Source of the DNA: Steroidobacteraceae bacterium
GTDB taxonomy: Bacteria; Pseudomonadota; Gammaproteobacteria; Steroidobacterales; Steroidobacteraceae
NCBI GenBank assembly: GCA_027531255.1
Contig: JAPZRU010000002.1
Span: forward strand, 496,001-560,000
DNA length: 64,000 bases
Reading direction: 5' to 3'
The notes under the pieces are model-generated. The model was not told the origin of the DNA and ran no database searches. It worked only from the letters and a program-made list of their open reading frames with translations. Shown here piece after piece: positions 51,311-59,689 of the stretch. Position 1 is the first letter of the stretch. Each line of letters starts with the position of its first letter. A program made the translations under genes and the position numbers.

Positions 51311-53419
51311 CTACTCGCCCGCGTCCGCGGTCGCCTTCACGGTACCGAACCGGTAGGTGAACGTGAAGGTGAGCAGGCTCACGTCGTGACTGTCGCTCGG
51401 CGCGCCGAGCGACAGCAGGTTCAGCACCGCATTCGGGGTCACGAAGTCGCGGGCCCAGTCGTCCTCGTCGAGGCTCTCGTACAGGTAGCGCGCGCCGAAC
51501 GACAGCGCCTCGCTGTACGCGAAGTCGACGCCGACGCGGGCGGAGCCGAGCCGCGTGCGCAGTTGCGGATACGCCTCGGGCACGCCGCCGGTCAGCAGCA
51601 GCACGTCGCCCTGCGACTCCGCGTACAGCAGGTCGGTCGTGAAGCTCCACCGGTCGTTCAGCTTCCACCGCGCGCCCAGACCGCCGTTGCGGAAGTCGTC
51701 CTCGTTCCGCGCCTCCCAGAACGCGCCGGCGGGCCGCGCCTGGCCGAGCTGCTTCGACTTCTGCCGCTGGTAGCCGGCGTCCGCGTACAGCGTCAGCGCT
51801 TCGCTGACCGCCCACGAGACGTTGCCGCCGATCGTGCGGGTGTTGCCGTCGGTCAGGCCGATCGGCGAGCGGCGATAGGCGTCGTCGGTGACCTGCGCGT
51901 TCAGCGAGATCGTCACCGCGTCCGCGACGGTCCAGGACGCGAGCGCGTCGAGGAAGTCGCGATCGCGGTTCGCCAGGTTGTAGCGCCGCAGGAACGGGTT
52001 GTCGTCGTAGGTGCGCGCCGCGAGGTCGAAGTCGTCGGCATCGCGGTGCAGCTGGCCGCCCTTCACGGTGAACGCGAAATTGCCGAACGGCGTCAGCCGC
52101 AGCCGCAGGTAGCTGCCCTGCTCGACCGTCTCGCCGACCTCGGCGAACCGCCGCTCGATCGTGTCGTGGCGCGCGCCGACGCCGACGCGCAGCCAGCGGA
52201 ACGGCGCGTAGTCCGCCAGGCCGTCGATGCGCGTGCGCTCGTAGTCGTAACGAGGCCCGACGTCCGTGCCGCCGGCCACGGTGTCCGTGATGATGTAGGC
52301 GACCGACAGCGGCGCCGTCGTGTCGTCGCGCTCGTCGTAGCGGACCGTGCCACGCAGGCTCAGGCCCTGGATCGGCTGCAGCGACAGCGCGAGGCCGTAG
52401 TGCGCGACGTCCACCTTGCCGTCCAGCGTCGCGCGCGGCGTCGCCGCGTTCGACGCGGTGCTCACGGGCAGCAGCGCGTCGTCCTGCGTGAGCTGGCCCA
52501 CGGAGGCGCTGTACGACAGCACGGCGTTCGCGAGCCCGAAGCGGAAGTTGCCGGAGAGCCCGACCTGCTGCGCGTCGTTGTCCGGCGCGAGCGCGAGCCG
52601 CCCGTTGGCGGCGGTCGGGAACGGCGACGAGTAAGGGTTCTGGAAGTTCAGCGCGACGTTCAGGTTCCGGAAGAACGATCCGCTGTAGGCCAGCCGTGCG
52701 GTGGCGCGTTCGCTCGCCCACTGGGTGCCGACCTCGAACGTGTCCGTCACGTACTCGATCGGCTCCGGCAGCTCGATCGCGGAGACCAGGAACGCACCGT
52801 GGACGATGCCGGTGCCGTCCTTCTCCTGCCGGTCGTAGCTCGCGAACACGGACCACTGCGTGCCCGGCGTCCACTGTGCCGACAGCCCGACGGTCTTGCG
52901 CTCGGTGCCGACGTCGCGGTCGAGCAGCGAGCCGCTCAGGGCGGTCATCGCGCGCGTGGTGCCACCGCGCACCCAGCCGCCGGGCAGCGTCAGGCTCTCG
53001 AAGCCGCGGAACGGCGTGACGGTTGCGTCGTACCGGCGGTACGGCAGACCCTCATAGCGGAGTTCGACGTCGAAGAGACCCTCGCGCCCGAACGCGGCGC
53101 GTCCGGACCGCGAGTCGAGCCCGAGGTCCTCGAACGAATACGAGGCGTTCAGGCCGGCCTCGCTGCGCCACTGGCCGCTCGCCGCGGCGTCGACGTAGGT
53201 CTTCTCGTCGTCGATGCCGGTATGGCGGCCGAAGCTCGCGTTCGCGCCGTCGGCGTAGATCGCGCCGGCGGTGGCCTCCGAGTCGTAGCCCTCGAAGAAG
53301 GGGCAGGACTCGCAGGTCCAGTTGCTGGTGTCGGGGCGCGCGGCGTCCTGGGCGCCCGCCTGGGCCGCCGCGAGGCCGAGCACCGCGGCGACGACGTAGC
53401 GAAGATTCATGCGTGCCAT
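51311..53419 (-). CDS. mtrB: MtrB/PioB-family outer-membrane beta-barrel of an electron conduit
   Basis: A 702-residue barrel, the same size as Shewanella MtrB (697). A signal peptide (to about AGAQ, residue 24) is followed by the diagnostic CESC pair (Cys36/Cys39) in SNWTCESCPFFEGYDSEA. The rest alternates polar and hydrophobic residues in about 26 strands and ends in a tyrosine/phenylalanine-rich strand (LLTFTFTYRFG). MtrB sheathes the MtrA cytochrome across the outer membrane. RBS overlaps mtrA's stop; 10 nt gap, so coupled. Confidence 0.92.
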   Translation of the reverse strand: MARMNLRYVVAAVLGLAAAQAGAQDAARPDTSNWTCESCPFFEGYDSEATAGAIYADGANASFGRHTGIDDEKTYVDAAASGQWRSEAGLNASYSFEDLGLDSRSGRAAFGREGLFDVELRYEGLPYRRYDATVTPFRGFESLTLPGGWVRGGTTRAMTALSGSLLDRDVGTERKTVGLSAQWTPGTQWSVFASYDRQEKDGTGIVHGAFLVSAIELPEPIEYVTDTFEVGTQWASERATARLAYSGSFFRNLNVALNFQNPYSSPFPTAANGRLALAPDNDAQQVGLSGNFRFGLANAVLSYSASVGQLTQDDALLPVSTASNAATPRATLDGKVDVAHYGLALSLQPIQGLSLRGTVRYDERDDTTAPLSVAYIITDTVAGGTDVGPRYDYERTRIDGLADYAPFRWLRVGVGARHDTIERRFAEVGETVEQGSYLRLRLTPFGNFAFTVKGGQLHRDADDFDLAARTYDDNPFLRRYNLANRDRDFLDALASWTVADAVTISLNAQVTDDAYRRSPIGLTDGNTRTIGGNVSWAVSEALTLYADAGYQRQKSKQLGQARPAGAFWEARNEDDFRNGGLGARWKLNDRWSFTTDLLYAESQGDVLLLTGGVPEAYPQLRTRLGSARVGVDFAYSEALSFGARYLYESLDEDDWARDFVTPNAVLNLLSLGAPSDSHDVSLLTFTFTYRFGTVKATADAGE

Positions 53420-53429
53420 GTGCGTGACC

Positions 53430-54410
53430 TCAGCGCATCAGCTTCGAGCCGGACGGGTGGTTCGAGCCGTGCACCTGCGTGTGGCAGTTCAGGCAGTTGC
53501 CGGCGACCACGTAGGCCTGCTGCTGGCCGGCGCGGCCGGGCAGGTTGTTCGGGCCGAAGGAAATCGACGGGTGACCGGAAGCCTGGTGGCACTGCTGGCA
53601 CAGGAACGGGCCGCGCGCCTTCAGCATGCCGGGATTGGTCGAGCCGTGCGGGTTGTGGCAGTTGCCGCAGTCCTCCGCGACGGGCTGGTGCTCCCACGCG
53701 AACGGCCCGCGGAGCTCCGCGTGGCAGGTCGTGCAGGTCTCGGTCGTCGTCGCGCGGATCAGCTGCGCGGGCGCGTTCGAGCCGTGCGGCGCGTGGCACG
53801 AGGTGCAGGCCATCCTGGCCTCCTCGAGCGGATGCCGGAACGGCATCAGGCCCTGCGTGTGCTGCACCTTGTGACAGCTCGTGCAGGTCTCGTTCTGCGT
53901 CGAGGCCCGCTTCATCGGGTCGTGGGCCGCGTGGCTGTCGTGGCAGTCGGCGCACGACACCTCGCTGCCCGCGTGGGCGCTTGCCGCCCAGTGGTTCGCC
54001 GTGCCGTTGTGGCACGTGAGGCACTGCGCGTTCTGCACGGACACCGGCGTGTTCGCGCCGCGTCCGAACTCGATCACGTCCGGCCGGCCCTTGCCCTTGT
54101 GGCGCGCGTGCGCGTCGCCGGGGCCGTGGCAGGCCTCGCACTGCAGCTGGCCCGCGCCGAACGGCGAGCGGGGATCCTTCGGCGCGCCGTGCGGCGTGCG
54201 GAAGACCGCCAGCGACACCTTGTCGTCGTGGCAGGCGATGCAGGTATCCGCACCCTTGCGGCTGTAGGCCGCGGGCTTGGCGGAAGCGGCGGGCGGAGTC
54301 GCCGCGGGTGCGGCGCCGTCCTTCGCTTCGGCCACGTGCCCCGCGAAGGGCAGCGCCGAGAACAGCAGGGCCGCGACGAGCGCGGCCGTTCGACGAAGTG
54401 CGGTGCTCAT
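53430..54410 (-). CDS. mtrA: MtrA/DmsE-family decaheme c-type cytochrome
   Basis: A 326-residue periplasmic protein (Shewanella MtrA 333). After a signal peptide (cleavage near VAEAKD) there are ten CXXCH sites: CIACH, CEACH, CLTCH, CADCH, CTSCH twice, CTTCH, CGNCH, CQQCH and CLNCH, with many extra histidines as axial ligands. The repeated HxPH/HGSN spacing matches MtrA/PioA. Electrons pass through it between periplasm and the MtrB pore. Confidence 0.95.
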   Translation of the reverse strand: MSTALRRTAALVAALLFSALPFAGHVAEAKDGAAPAATPPAASAKPAAYSRKGADTCIACHDDKVSLAVFRTPHGAPKDPRSPFGAGQLQCEACHGPGDAHARHKGKGRPDVIEFGRGANTPVSVQNAQCLTCHNGTANHWAASAHAGSEVSCADCHDSHAAHDPMKRASTQNETCTSCHKVQHTQGLMPFRHPLEEARMACTSCHAPHGSNAPAQLIRATTTETCTTCHAELRGPFAWEHQPVAEDCGNCHNPHGSTNPGMLKARGPFLCQQCHQASGHPSISFGPNNLPGRAGQQQAYVVAGNCLNCHTQVHGSNHPSGSKLMR

Positions 54411-54574
54411 GGTTCGACGCCTTCTGGGTCTCTCAGCGGGACTCGCTCGACTCACCGGAACTTTCTTCTTGCTTCGTGTCGGCGCAGGGGCCGGCGCGGA
54501 CGGTGCCGCGCCGGCGAATCGTCGGAGGTTCGGACCGGCCGGGGTTCTACCCTCCCCGGCCGGCCGTCACCCGG

Positions 54575-57109
54575 TCAGTTGGCGAGCCTGAAGCCCGCGA
54601 TGCCGTGCACCTGCTTGACGTCGGCCGAGCGCCCGGGGCCGTGGCAGACCGCGCAGGTTTCCTGCGACGCGATCGTCGTCGGCCGGCCCATGTTCACGCC
54701 GTCCGCGGCAGGCCGCTTCAGGTTGGGCCTGTTGAACACGCCGCCGTTCTGCTCCATGTGCGTGACCGCCAGCGTCGAGCCGTGGCACGCGTAGCACGTG
54801 GCCGACTGGCCGGTGATCGCGATGTCGTCGCCCGGATCCGCACGGTTGGCGGTACCGACCACGAAGCCCTGCGCGTCCACCGTGCTGCCCGCGTTGACGG
54901 TCACCGGCACGAGCGCGGCGGTCGGGTAGTACGTGTCGGCCAGGTGGCAGCCTTCGCAGTTGTTCAGCCGTCCCACGTAGACGATGTTGCTGAAGTCGTA
55001 GGGCGTCGCACCGTTGCCGCAGACGTCGTAGCCGTCCTTGCCCGCGTGGATGGCGTGGACCATGTACTTGAAGTCGATGGATTCATCGAGCTTCTGGTTG
55101 GTCGTCGCCACGCAGGTGCCACGCGCGAACGGCAGGCGGTCGGTCGTGTTCAGCGCCGCGTTCGAAGCCACCGTGCGCTGGTTGATGTCCGTCGCGTTCG
55201 GGTTGTGGCAGGTCGCGCACAGGTCGGTGTTGTCCGTCCTGTTGCCGCCGTGGATCGTCAGCTGGTTGTGGCAGTCGTTGCACTTCTGGATCGAGACGAG
55301 CTGCTTGCGCGCCGTCGGCGCGCCCGTGCCCGTGATCCGGAAGCCGATGCCCTCGTTCTTCACCGACAGAGACGTGTTCACCGGAGCGGTGCTCGGGTTG
55401 TTGTCGGTATCCACCGGGACCACCGGCCGACCCTCGAGGATCGCGACGCCGCTACCCGTGGCGAACGCCGGGATGGCCGCCGAGGCTGCCTTGCTGAACG
55501 TGCCGTTGCCGTTGTTCGTGACGCCGGCCGCCGAGCCGGCGTTCGTGAACACGATCTGGATCGGCTGGAACGGCGCACCCGTGGTCGGCGTACCGACGTT
55601 CAGGAACTCCGTCTGGTCCGTGTTCCACGCCACGTCGACCACCAGGCGACCGCTGCCCGTCAGGAATGGGTTGCCGGGCGCCGTGATGTCGTACGGCTGG
55701 TTGTTGTTGGTCGGATTCACCACGCGAATCGTCGCCAGCGGCGTCTGGCCCGGGCCGGTGTTCGTGATCGAGACCACCTGGTAGCGGAACTTCTCCGCTT
55801 CCGCGCGCTCCGGGATCACGTGCGCCCGCGCGACGCGCAGCGCCCCGTTCGCGACGTTCGAGGTCGGACCGTGGCAGGTCGCGCACTCGGCGTTCGTGGC
55901 CGGGATGTTGGCGTGCCCCGCGCCCGTCGCGAAGTCGACGGTGTCGTGGCAGGTGCCGCAGGACTCGATGTTGATCACGTTCTGCCAGTTGCTGGCCTGC
56001 GGCGTGTTCGCGTCGCTCTCTTCGTGGCAGGTGCGGCAGTTGCGCTGGTCCTGCGTGAACACGATCGTGTTGTAGTTGTGGAGCGACTGCGCGTTGCCCC
56101 AGATCGTGTAGCCCTTGCCGCTGGCCGGCGCGGTGTTCGGCTGGTTGCCGACGCCGATCGGCGCATTCGGATTCGGCCGTGTGCCGGCCACGGTGGGCAG
56201 GTCGATGCCGGCGTGGATCTTGTGGATCATCACGACCATGTCGAGCGAGTTGTTCGACTGCGCGTCGACGGTGCCCGGGTTGTGGCAGACCACGCACCAC
56301 TCCGCCGTCTGCCGGGAACCGCCGCCGTGGAACGCGAGGCGGTCGTGGCAGCTGTTGCAGGTCTCGGTGTCGACCACGTTGCGCACGGCCGTCGCGGCCG
56401 GCGGGCCGCCCGTCGCGGGCACGTAGTCGAAAGTCGGGTTGGTCGTGAACGGGAAGTTGCGGGACTCGATGCCGACGCGGTGCGTCAGATTCGGCTCGAA
56501 GGCCACCTGCGCGCCCGGGCCCGGGTTGTAGCCCGAGCTGATGCCGGTCGCCACCGGCGAGGCGGTGTAGGCCGTGAGATCGACGCCGAACGTGTACGCG
56601 TACGTGCCGTCGCCGTTGTCGCGGAACGTCGAGCCGTCGAGGTTGGCCGCGCGCACCGTCGCCTGGCGGCGGGACTGCGTGCCCCACCAGTTCGCGCTGG
56701 CGGCCGGCGTCTCATTGCGGTTGATGTAGGACACCCACTGCGCGGAGCCGCCGTTCGCGCCCGGCACGAGCTTCGCCACGCCGACGTTGAACTGGTTGGC
56801 GGCGAGGCCCCTCAGGGGCTGGCCGACCTCGTTCTGCAGGCGGAAGTTGATGGTCGGGCGCGCCGGCGTGCCGGTCACGCTCGTGATCCGCGCGTCGACG
56901 CTCTTGGCCGTCGCGATGTCGAGCGCCGAGATCGGGCCTGCGGGTCCGGTCGGGCCAGAGGGTCCGGTCGGGCCAGCGGGGCCTGCCGGGCCTGCGGCGC
57001 CCGGCGAACCATCGTCGCCGGCACAGCCGGCCACGAACGCACCGAGGCTCATCGCGAGCGCCAGCGCGGTCAGAATCTTCCTGGGCGTTCCACCCCTGGA
57101 TGCGAACAT
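54575..57109 (-). CDS. mtrC: OmcA/MtrC-family decaheme surface lipoprotein with collagen-like stalk
   Basis: An 844-residue lipoprotein (lipobox VAGC, Cys29). Residues 34-59 are eight G-X-Y triplets (GSPGAAGPAGPAGPTGPSG). Then beta domains alternate with heme clusters: CNSCH, CVVCH, CRTCH, CGTCH, CATCH in the first cluster (about 255-420), CNDCH, CATCH, CEGCH, CYACH, CAVCH in the second (about 620-830): ten c hemes. This is the OmcA/MtrC plan, longer than MtrC (671). GGAGGAG 6 nt before ATG 57109. Expected on the outer face, accepting electrons from or donating to MtrA. Confidence 0.93.
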   Translation of the reverse strand: MFASRGGTPRKILTALALAMSLGAFVAGCAGDDGSPGAAGPAGPAGPTGPSGPTGPAGPISALDIATAKSVDARITSVTGTPARPTINFRLQNEVGQPLRGLAANQFNVGVAKLVPGANGGSAQWVSYINRNETPAASANWWGTQSRRQATVRAANLDGSTFRDNGDGTYAYTFGVDLTAYTASPVATGISSGYNPGPGAQVAFEPNLTHRVGIESRNFPFTTNPTFDYVPATGGPPAATAVRNVVDTETCNSCHDRLAFHGGGSRQTAEWCVVCHNPGTVDAQSNNSLDMVVMIHKIHAGIDLPTVAGTRPNPNAPIGVGNQPNTAPASGKGYTIWGNAQSLHNYNTIVFTQDQRNCRTCHEESDANTPQASNWQNVINIESCGTCHDTVDFATGAGHANIPATNAECATCHGPTSNVANGALRVARAHVIPERAEAEKFRYQVVSITNTGPGQTPLATIRVVNPTNNNQPYDITAPGNPFLTGSGRLVVDVAWNTDQTEFLNVGTPTTGAPFQPIQIVFTNAGSAAGVTNNGNGTFSKAASAAIPAFATGSGVAILEGRPVVPVDTDNNPSTAPVNTSLSVKNEGIGFRITGTGAPTARKQLVSIQKCNDCHNQLTIHGGNRTDNTDLCATCHNPNATDINQRTVASNAALNTTDRLPFARGTCVATTNQKLDESIDFKYMVHAIHAGKDGYDVCGNGATPYDFSNIVYVGRLNNCEGCHLADTYYPTAALVPVTVNAGSTVDAQGFVVGTANRADPGDDIAITGQSATCYACHGSTLAVTHMEQNGGVFNRPNLKRPAADGVNMGRPTTIASQETCAVCHGPGRSADVKQVHGIAGFRLAN
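56934..57008 (-). repeat. Tandem 9-nt-type repeats encoding the G-X-Y stalk of the MtrC-like protein
   Basis: The minus strand here repeats GGCCCG/GGTCCG-type units encoding Gly-Pro-Ala/Thr/Ser triplets. Such repeats can change length by slippage, so the stalk may vary between strains. Confidence 0.65.
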
Positions 57110-57408
57110 TTGTCGCTCCTCCGTCTACGGAAATGGCGGTCGTCCCGACCGCGCGGACAATGCAACCGGGCGCTGTTGCGCCGACTGCAACGATGCTCCG
57201 GTCGCGCTTGCCTGCCACTCGCGGAAAACGCCTAGAAGCTTGCGGATGTACGGAAATTAGCCACCGTTCCGCCGCGGACGGGCGGTGCTGCGCGGCGGCC
57301 CGTTACGACACCCGTAACACTCCGCGTCGCGCACGCGCCACGTGCGGCGCGCAAGCGATTCCCCGGAACGGGCATCTGGAGTAGAGCAGCGCCGGCTCCA
57401 TGGCACGC
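57110..57408. promoter_or_regulatory. mtrC upstream region with palindrome GTTACG-N5-CGTAAC
   Basis: This space between the cbcL terminator and mtrC must hold the mtrCAB promoter. It contains GTTACG (57302-57307) and CGTAAC (57313-57318), a perfect inverted repeat about 200 nt before the mtrC start, and an AT-richer stretch with TAATTT at about 57257-57262. No clear -35/-10 pair. No coding gene. Confidence 0.45.
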
Positions 57409-57446
57409 AAAAGCGAAGGCCCACGGCTCGCGCCGCGGGCCTTCGC
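57409..57446 (-). terminator. Rho-independent terminator of the CbcL-like gene
   Basis: On the minus strand GCGAAGGCCCGCGG pairs with CCGTGGGCCTTCGC around CGCGAG with one mismatch, followed by TTTT. It starts about 24 nt past the stop, so the CbcL-like gene and mtrCAB are separate transcripts. Confidence 0.88.
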
Positions 57447-57469
57447 CCGTCTGCGGCATCGCGCCGGGC

Positions 57470-59470
57470 TCAGAGGCCGTAGCCTCCGGCGAGCCCGACG
57501 AAGATGCCGATCGCGAGCGCGATGCCGATCGCGACGGCGGCGAAACCGAACACGTACGACACCGTCATCCGCGCCTTCGTCGGCGGCGGCACGATCAGGC
57601 TCTCGAGCTTCCCGCTCGCCACCAGCCGCTCGTACTCGCGCGGCCGCTCGTCCTTGAGGCGCGCCAGCGGCTGGCTGCCGGTGAACACCACCGGGTCCAT
57701 CGGGAAGCTCTCGGGCCGCAGGTGCGTGTGGAAGAAGTGGAACAGGAAGATGAAGCCGGTCGCCAGCAGCGCCTCGTCGCTGTGGATGATGTACGCGGCG
57801 TTCAGCGCCCAGCCCGGCAGGACTATCGACGCATAGCCGGGGAACCAGAGCAGCAGGCCGGAGATGCCGATCATGGCCACGCCCCAGAACACCGCCAGGT
57901 AGTCGAACTTCTCCCAGTAGGTCCAGCGATCGAAGGCCGGCCGGGGCCCGAGGTACAGGAAGTACTTCAGGTTGGCCCATAGGTCCTTCGCGTCGGAGAG
58001 CTGCGGCGTCAGCGACCGCCAGCCCCAGAAGTAGCCGCGGTCCTTCTTCACGAACCAGCCGAGCATCAGCGACAGGATGTGCCAGCCGAAGTATCCGAAC
58101 GTGATCGCACCCGCGACGCGGTGCCAGAACGCCGCCATCTCGGCGCCGCCCAGCAGGTTCGCGAGCGGTTCCGCCCACGACGCACCCGCGAACTTCAGCG
58201 GCAGGCCGGACGCGGCCAGCAGCAGGAAGCTCAGGATGATCGTGACGTGCATCCAGATCTGGTTGTTCGAGAAGCGCTTGACCCACACGCCTTCGTGCGC
58301 CGCGTGCGAGGGGAACTCGCCGCGCAGCTTGCCGACCAGCGCGCGCTGGAACCACAGCAGCATGTGGATGCCGAAGAAGCCGAACACGCCGAGCAGCAGC
58401 CCGGTCATGAACATGTAGATCACGTAGACGTAGAAGTTGTCGTTCGGATCGCTCGCGTCGATGTGCGGGTTGAACGACAGGAACTTCGCCTGCCTGACCT
58501 CGCTCTCGTGGCAGGTGCCGCAGGTGGTCGCGAGGTTGTCGGGGTGGACGCTCGACTTCGGATCCGAGGCCGCCAGCGCATTGTGGGGCGTGTGGCAGTC
58601 GGAGCAGGTCGCCGAGGCCTCGAAGCCGATCAGCGTGGCCTTGCCGTGGAAGCCGTCGGCGAAGGTCTCGAACTTCTTCTCGTGGCAACCGCCGCAGTCG
58701 TTGGCGATCTGCGCGCGCGTCACGCTGGTGGCCGGCGCCGACACGACGCCGTGATCGCCGTGGCAGCTGACGCAGGTGGGGACCTTCTCGCCCTTCTCCG
58801 CGGCGACGCCGTGCGCGCTGGCCATGAACTCCTTCTTGACGGGACGGTGGCACGTGCCGCAGGTGTCCGTCACGTTCGCGACGTGCACGGCCGAGTCGGG
58901 GTCCTTCGCGGCCTTGATCTCGTGCGGCGCCTCGTGGCAGTTCGAGCAGGCCTCGACGGTGATCGGGCTGCCCTTCCTGTCCTTCGCGTGCACGCTCGAC
59001 TGCAGCTGCGTGATCGCCGCCGCGTGGCAGCTGGCGCAGTCACCGAGCCCGACCTTGCCGAGGTTCTCGCGCGGGTGCTTCCGCGTCAGCGCGTCGGAAT
59101 GGCAGTCCGTGCAGGCGTTGCTGCCGTGGACCGACGCGGCGAACGGCTCACCGTGGAACGTCATCGAGCGCCCGTCGTCGGCGGTCAGCTCCGGATCGGA
59201 GTGACAGTCGATGCAGCGCGCGTTCGCCTCGGCGTTCTTCGCCGCCTGTTCCGCGGTGGGCGGCTTCGCCGGCCCGCCGTCGTGCCCGGCCGCCGGCGCG
59301 GACGCGATCGCCACGCCTGCCCAGCCCAGGGACGCCAGGGCCATCGCCAGCATGGCGAGCCACCCGGCCGGCCGGGCGCGTTGCGCGCTCGCCGGACCGT
59401 TCAACGTGCGGCTCCCGGTCCGCACGAGTCGAACGAAGTCGTTCACGATTGTCCCCGTCGTCGAGCCCAT
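57470..59470 (-). CDS. CbcL-like nonaheme c-type / b-type cytochrome fusion, inner-membrane quinone module
   Basis: A 666-residue protein. After a membrane/signal helix (residues 35-58) nine CXXCH motifs lie at about 86-321 (CIDCH, CTDCH, CASCH, CSNCH, CGTCH, CVSCH, CGGCH, CSDCH, CGTCH). From about 348 six or more membrane helices with histidines (HMLLWFQRAL, WMHVTIILSFLLL, WHRVAGAITFGYFGWHIL, FHFFHTHLRPE) form a cytochrome-b561/HydB-like b domain. The order matches Geobacter CbcL, an inner-membrane menaquinol oxidase feeding extracellular respiration. The GTG at 59446 with GGGGAC upstream may be the real start. Confidence 0.88.
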   Translation of the reverse strand: MGSTTGTIVNDFVRLVRTGSRTLNGPASAQRARPAGWLAMLAMALASLGWAGVAIASAPAAGHDGGPAKPPTAEQAAKNAEANARCIDCHSDPELTADDGRSMTFHGEPFAASVHGSNACTDCHSDALTRKHPRENLGKVGLGDCASCHAAAITQLQSSVHAKDRKGSPITVEACSNCHEAPHEIKAAKDPDSAVHVANVTDTCGTCHRPVKKEFMASAHGVAAEKGEKVPTCVSCHGDHGVVSAPATSVTRAQIANDCGGCHEKKFETFADGFHGKATLIGFEASATCSDCHTPHNALAASDPKSSVHPDNLATTCGTCHESEVRQAKFLSFNPHIDASDPNDNFYVYVIYMFMTGLLLGVFGFFGIHMLLWFQRALVGKLRGEFPSHAAHEGVWVKRFSNNQIWMHVTIILSFLLLAASGLPLKFAGASWAEPLANLLGGAEMAAFWHRVAGAITFGYFGWHILSLMLGWFVKKDRGYFWGWRSLTPQLSDAKDLWANLKYFLYLGPRPAFDRWTYWEKFDYLAVFWGVAMIGISGLLLWFPGYASIVLPGWALNAAYIIHSDEALLATGFIFLFHFFHTHLRPESFPMDPVVFTGSQPLARLKDERPREYERLVASGKLESLIVPPPTKARMTVSYVFGFAAVAIGIALAIGIFVGLAGGYGL

Positions 59471-59640
59471 TCGGGCGGATGGACGCTAACCGAGGGCGCC
59501 ACGCCGGCCACTCGTGGGTTTCCAGTAGCGCGCTGCGTCGTGTAGCGCACCGAGGGCGGCGGCGCCCGAGGCGCCGCAAGACCTGCACGGATGCTGGACG
59601 CCGCGCCGGTTCCCGGTCCGCGACGCCGAAGCCGGGGCCT

Positions 59641-59685
59641 GTCCCCTTTTCGGAACAGAGCGTCCGACCCCTCTCTCGACCCCTC
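59641..59685. repeat. GTCCCCTTTT / GACCCCT repeat cluster
   Basis: gtccccttttcgg followed by gcgtccgacccct and tcgacccct: three partial copies of the GGGGTC-type element seen complete at 21449-21470, between the HemW-like gene and the CbcL-like gene. Confidence 0.5.
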
Positions 59686-59689
59686 CATC

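Noticed and set aside
50309-54019. 1236-codon open frame on the plus strand opposite folE, mtrB and mtrA
   Set aside because: It runs antisense through three well-supported genes and has the composition of a high-GC shadow frame.
54308-57235. 975-codon open frame on the plus strand opposite the MtrC-like gene
   Set aside because: Arg/Val/His-rich with no family signature; the minus-strand frame has ten CXXCH sites and a signal peptide, so the plus frame is a shadow.
59559-59577. GCGGCGCC-CGA-GGCGCCGC hairpin as a terminator
   Set aside because: No T-run on either side and it lies upstream of the CbcL-like gene, so its role is unclear.
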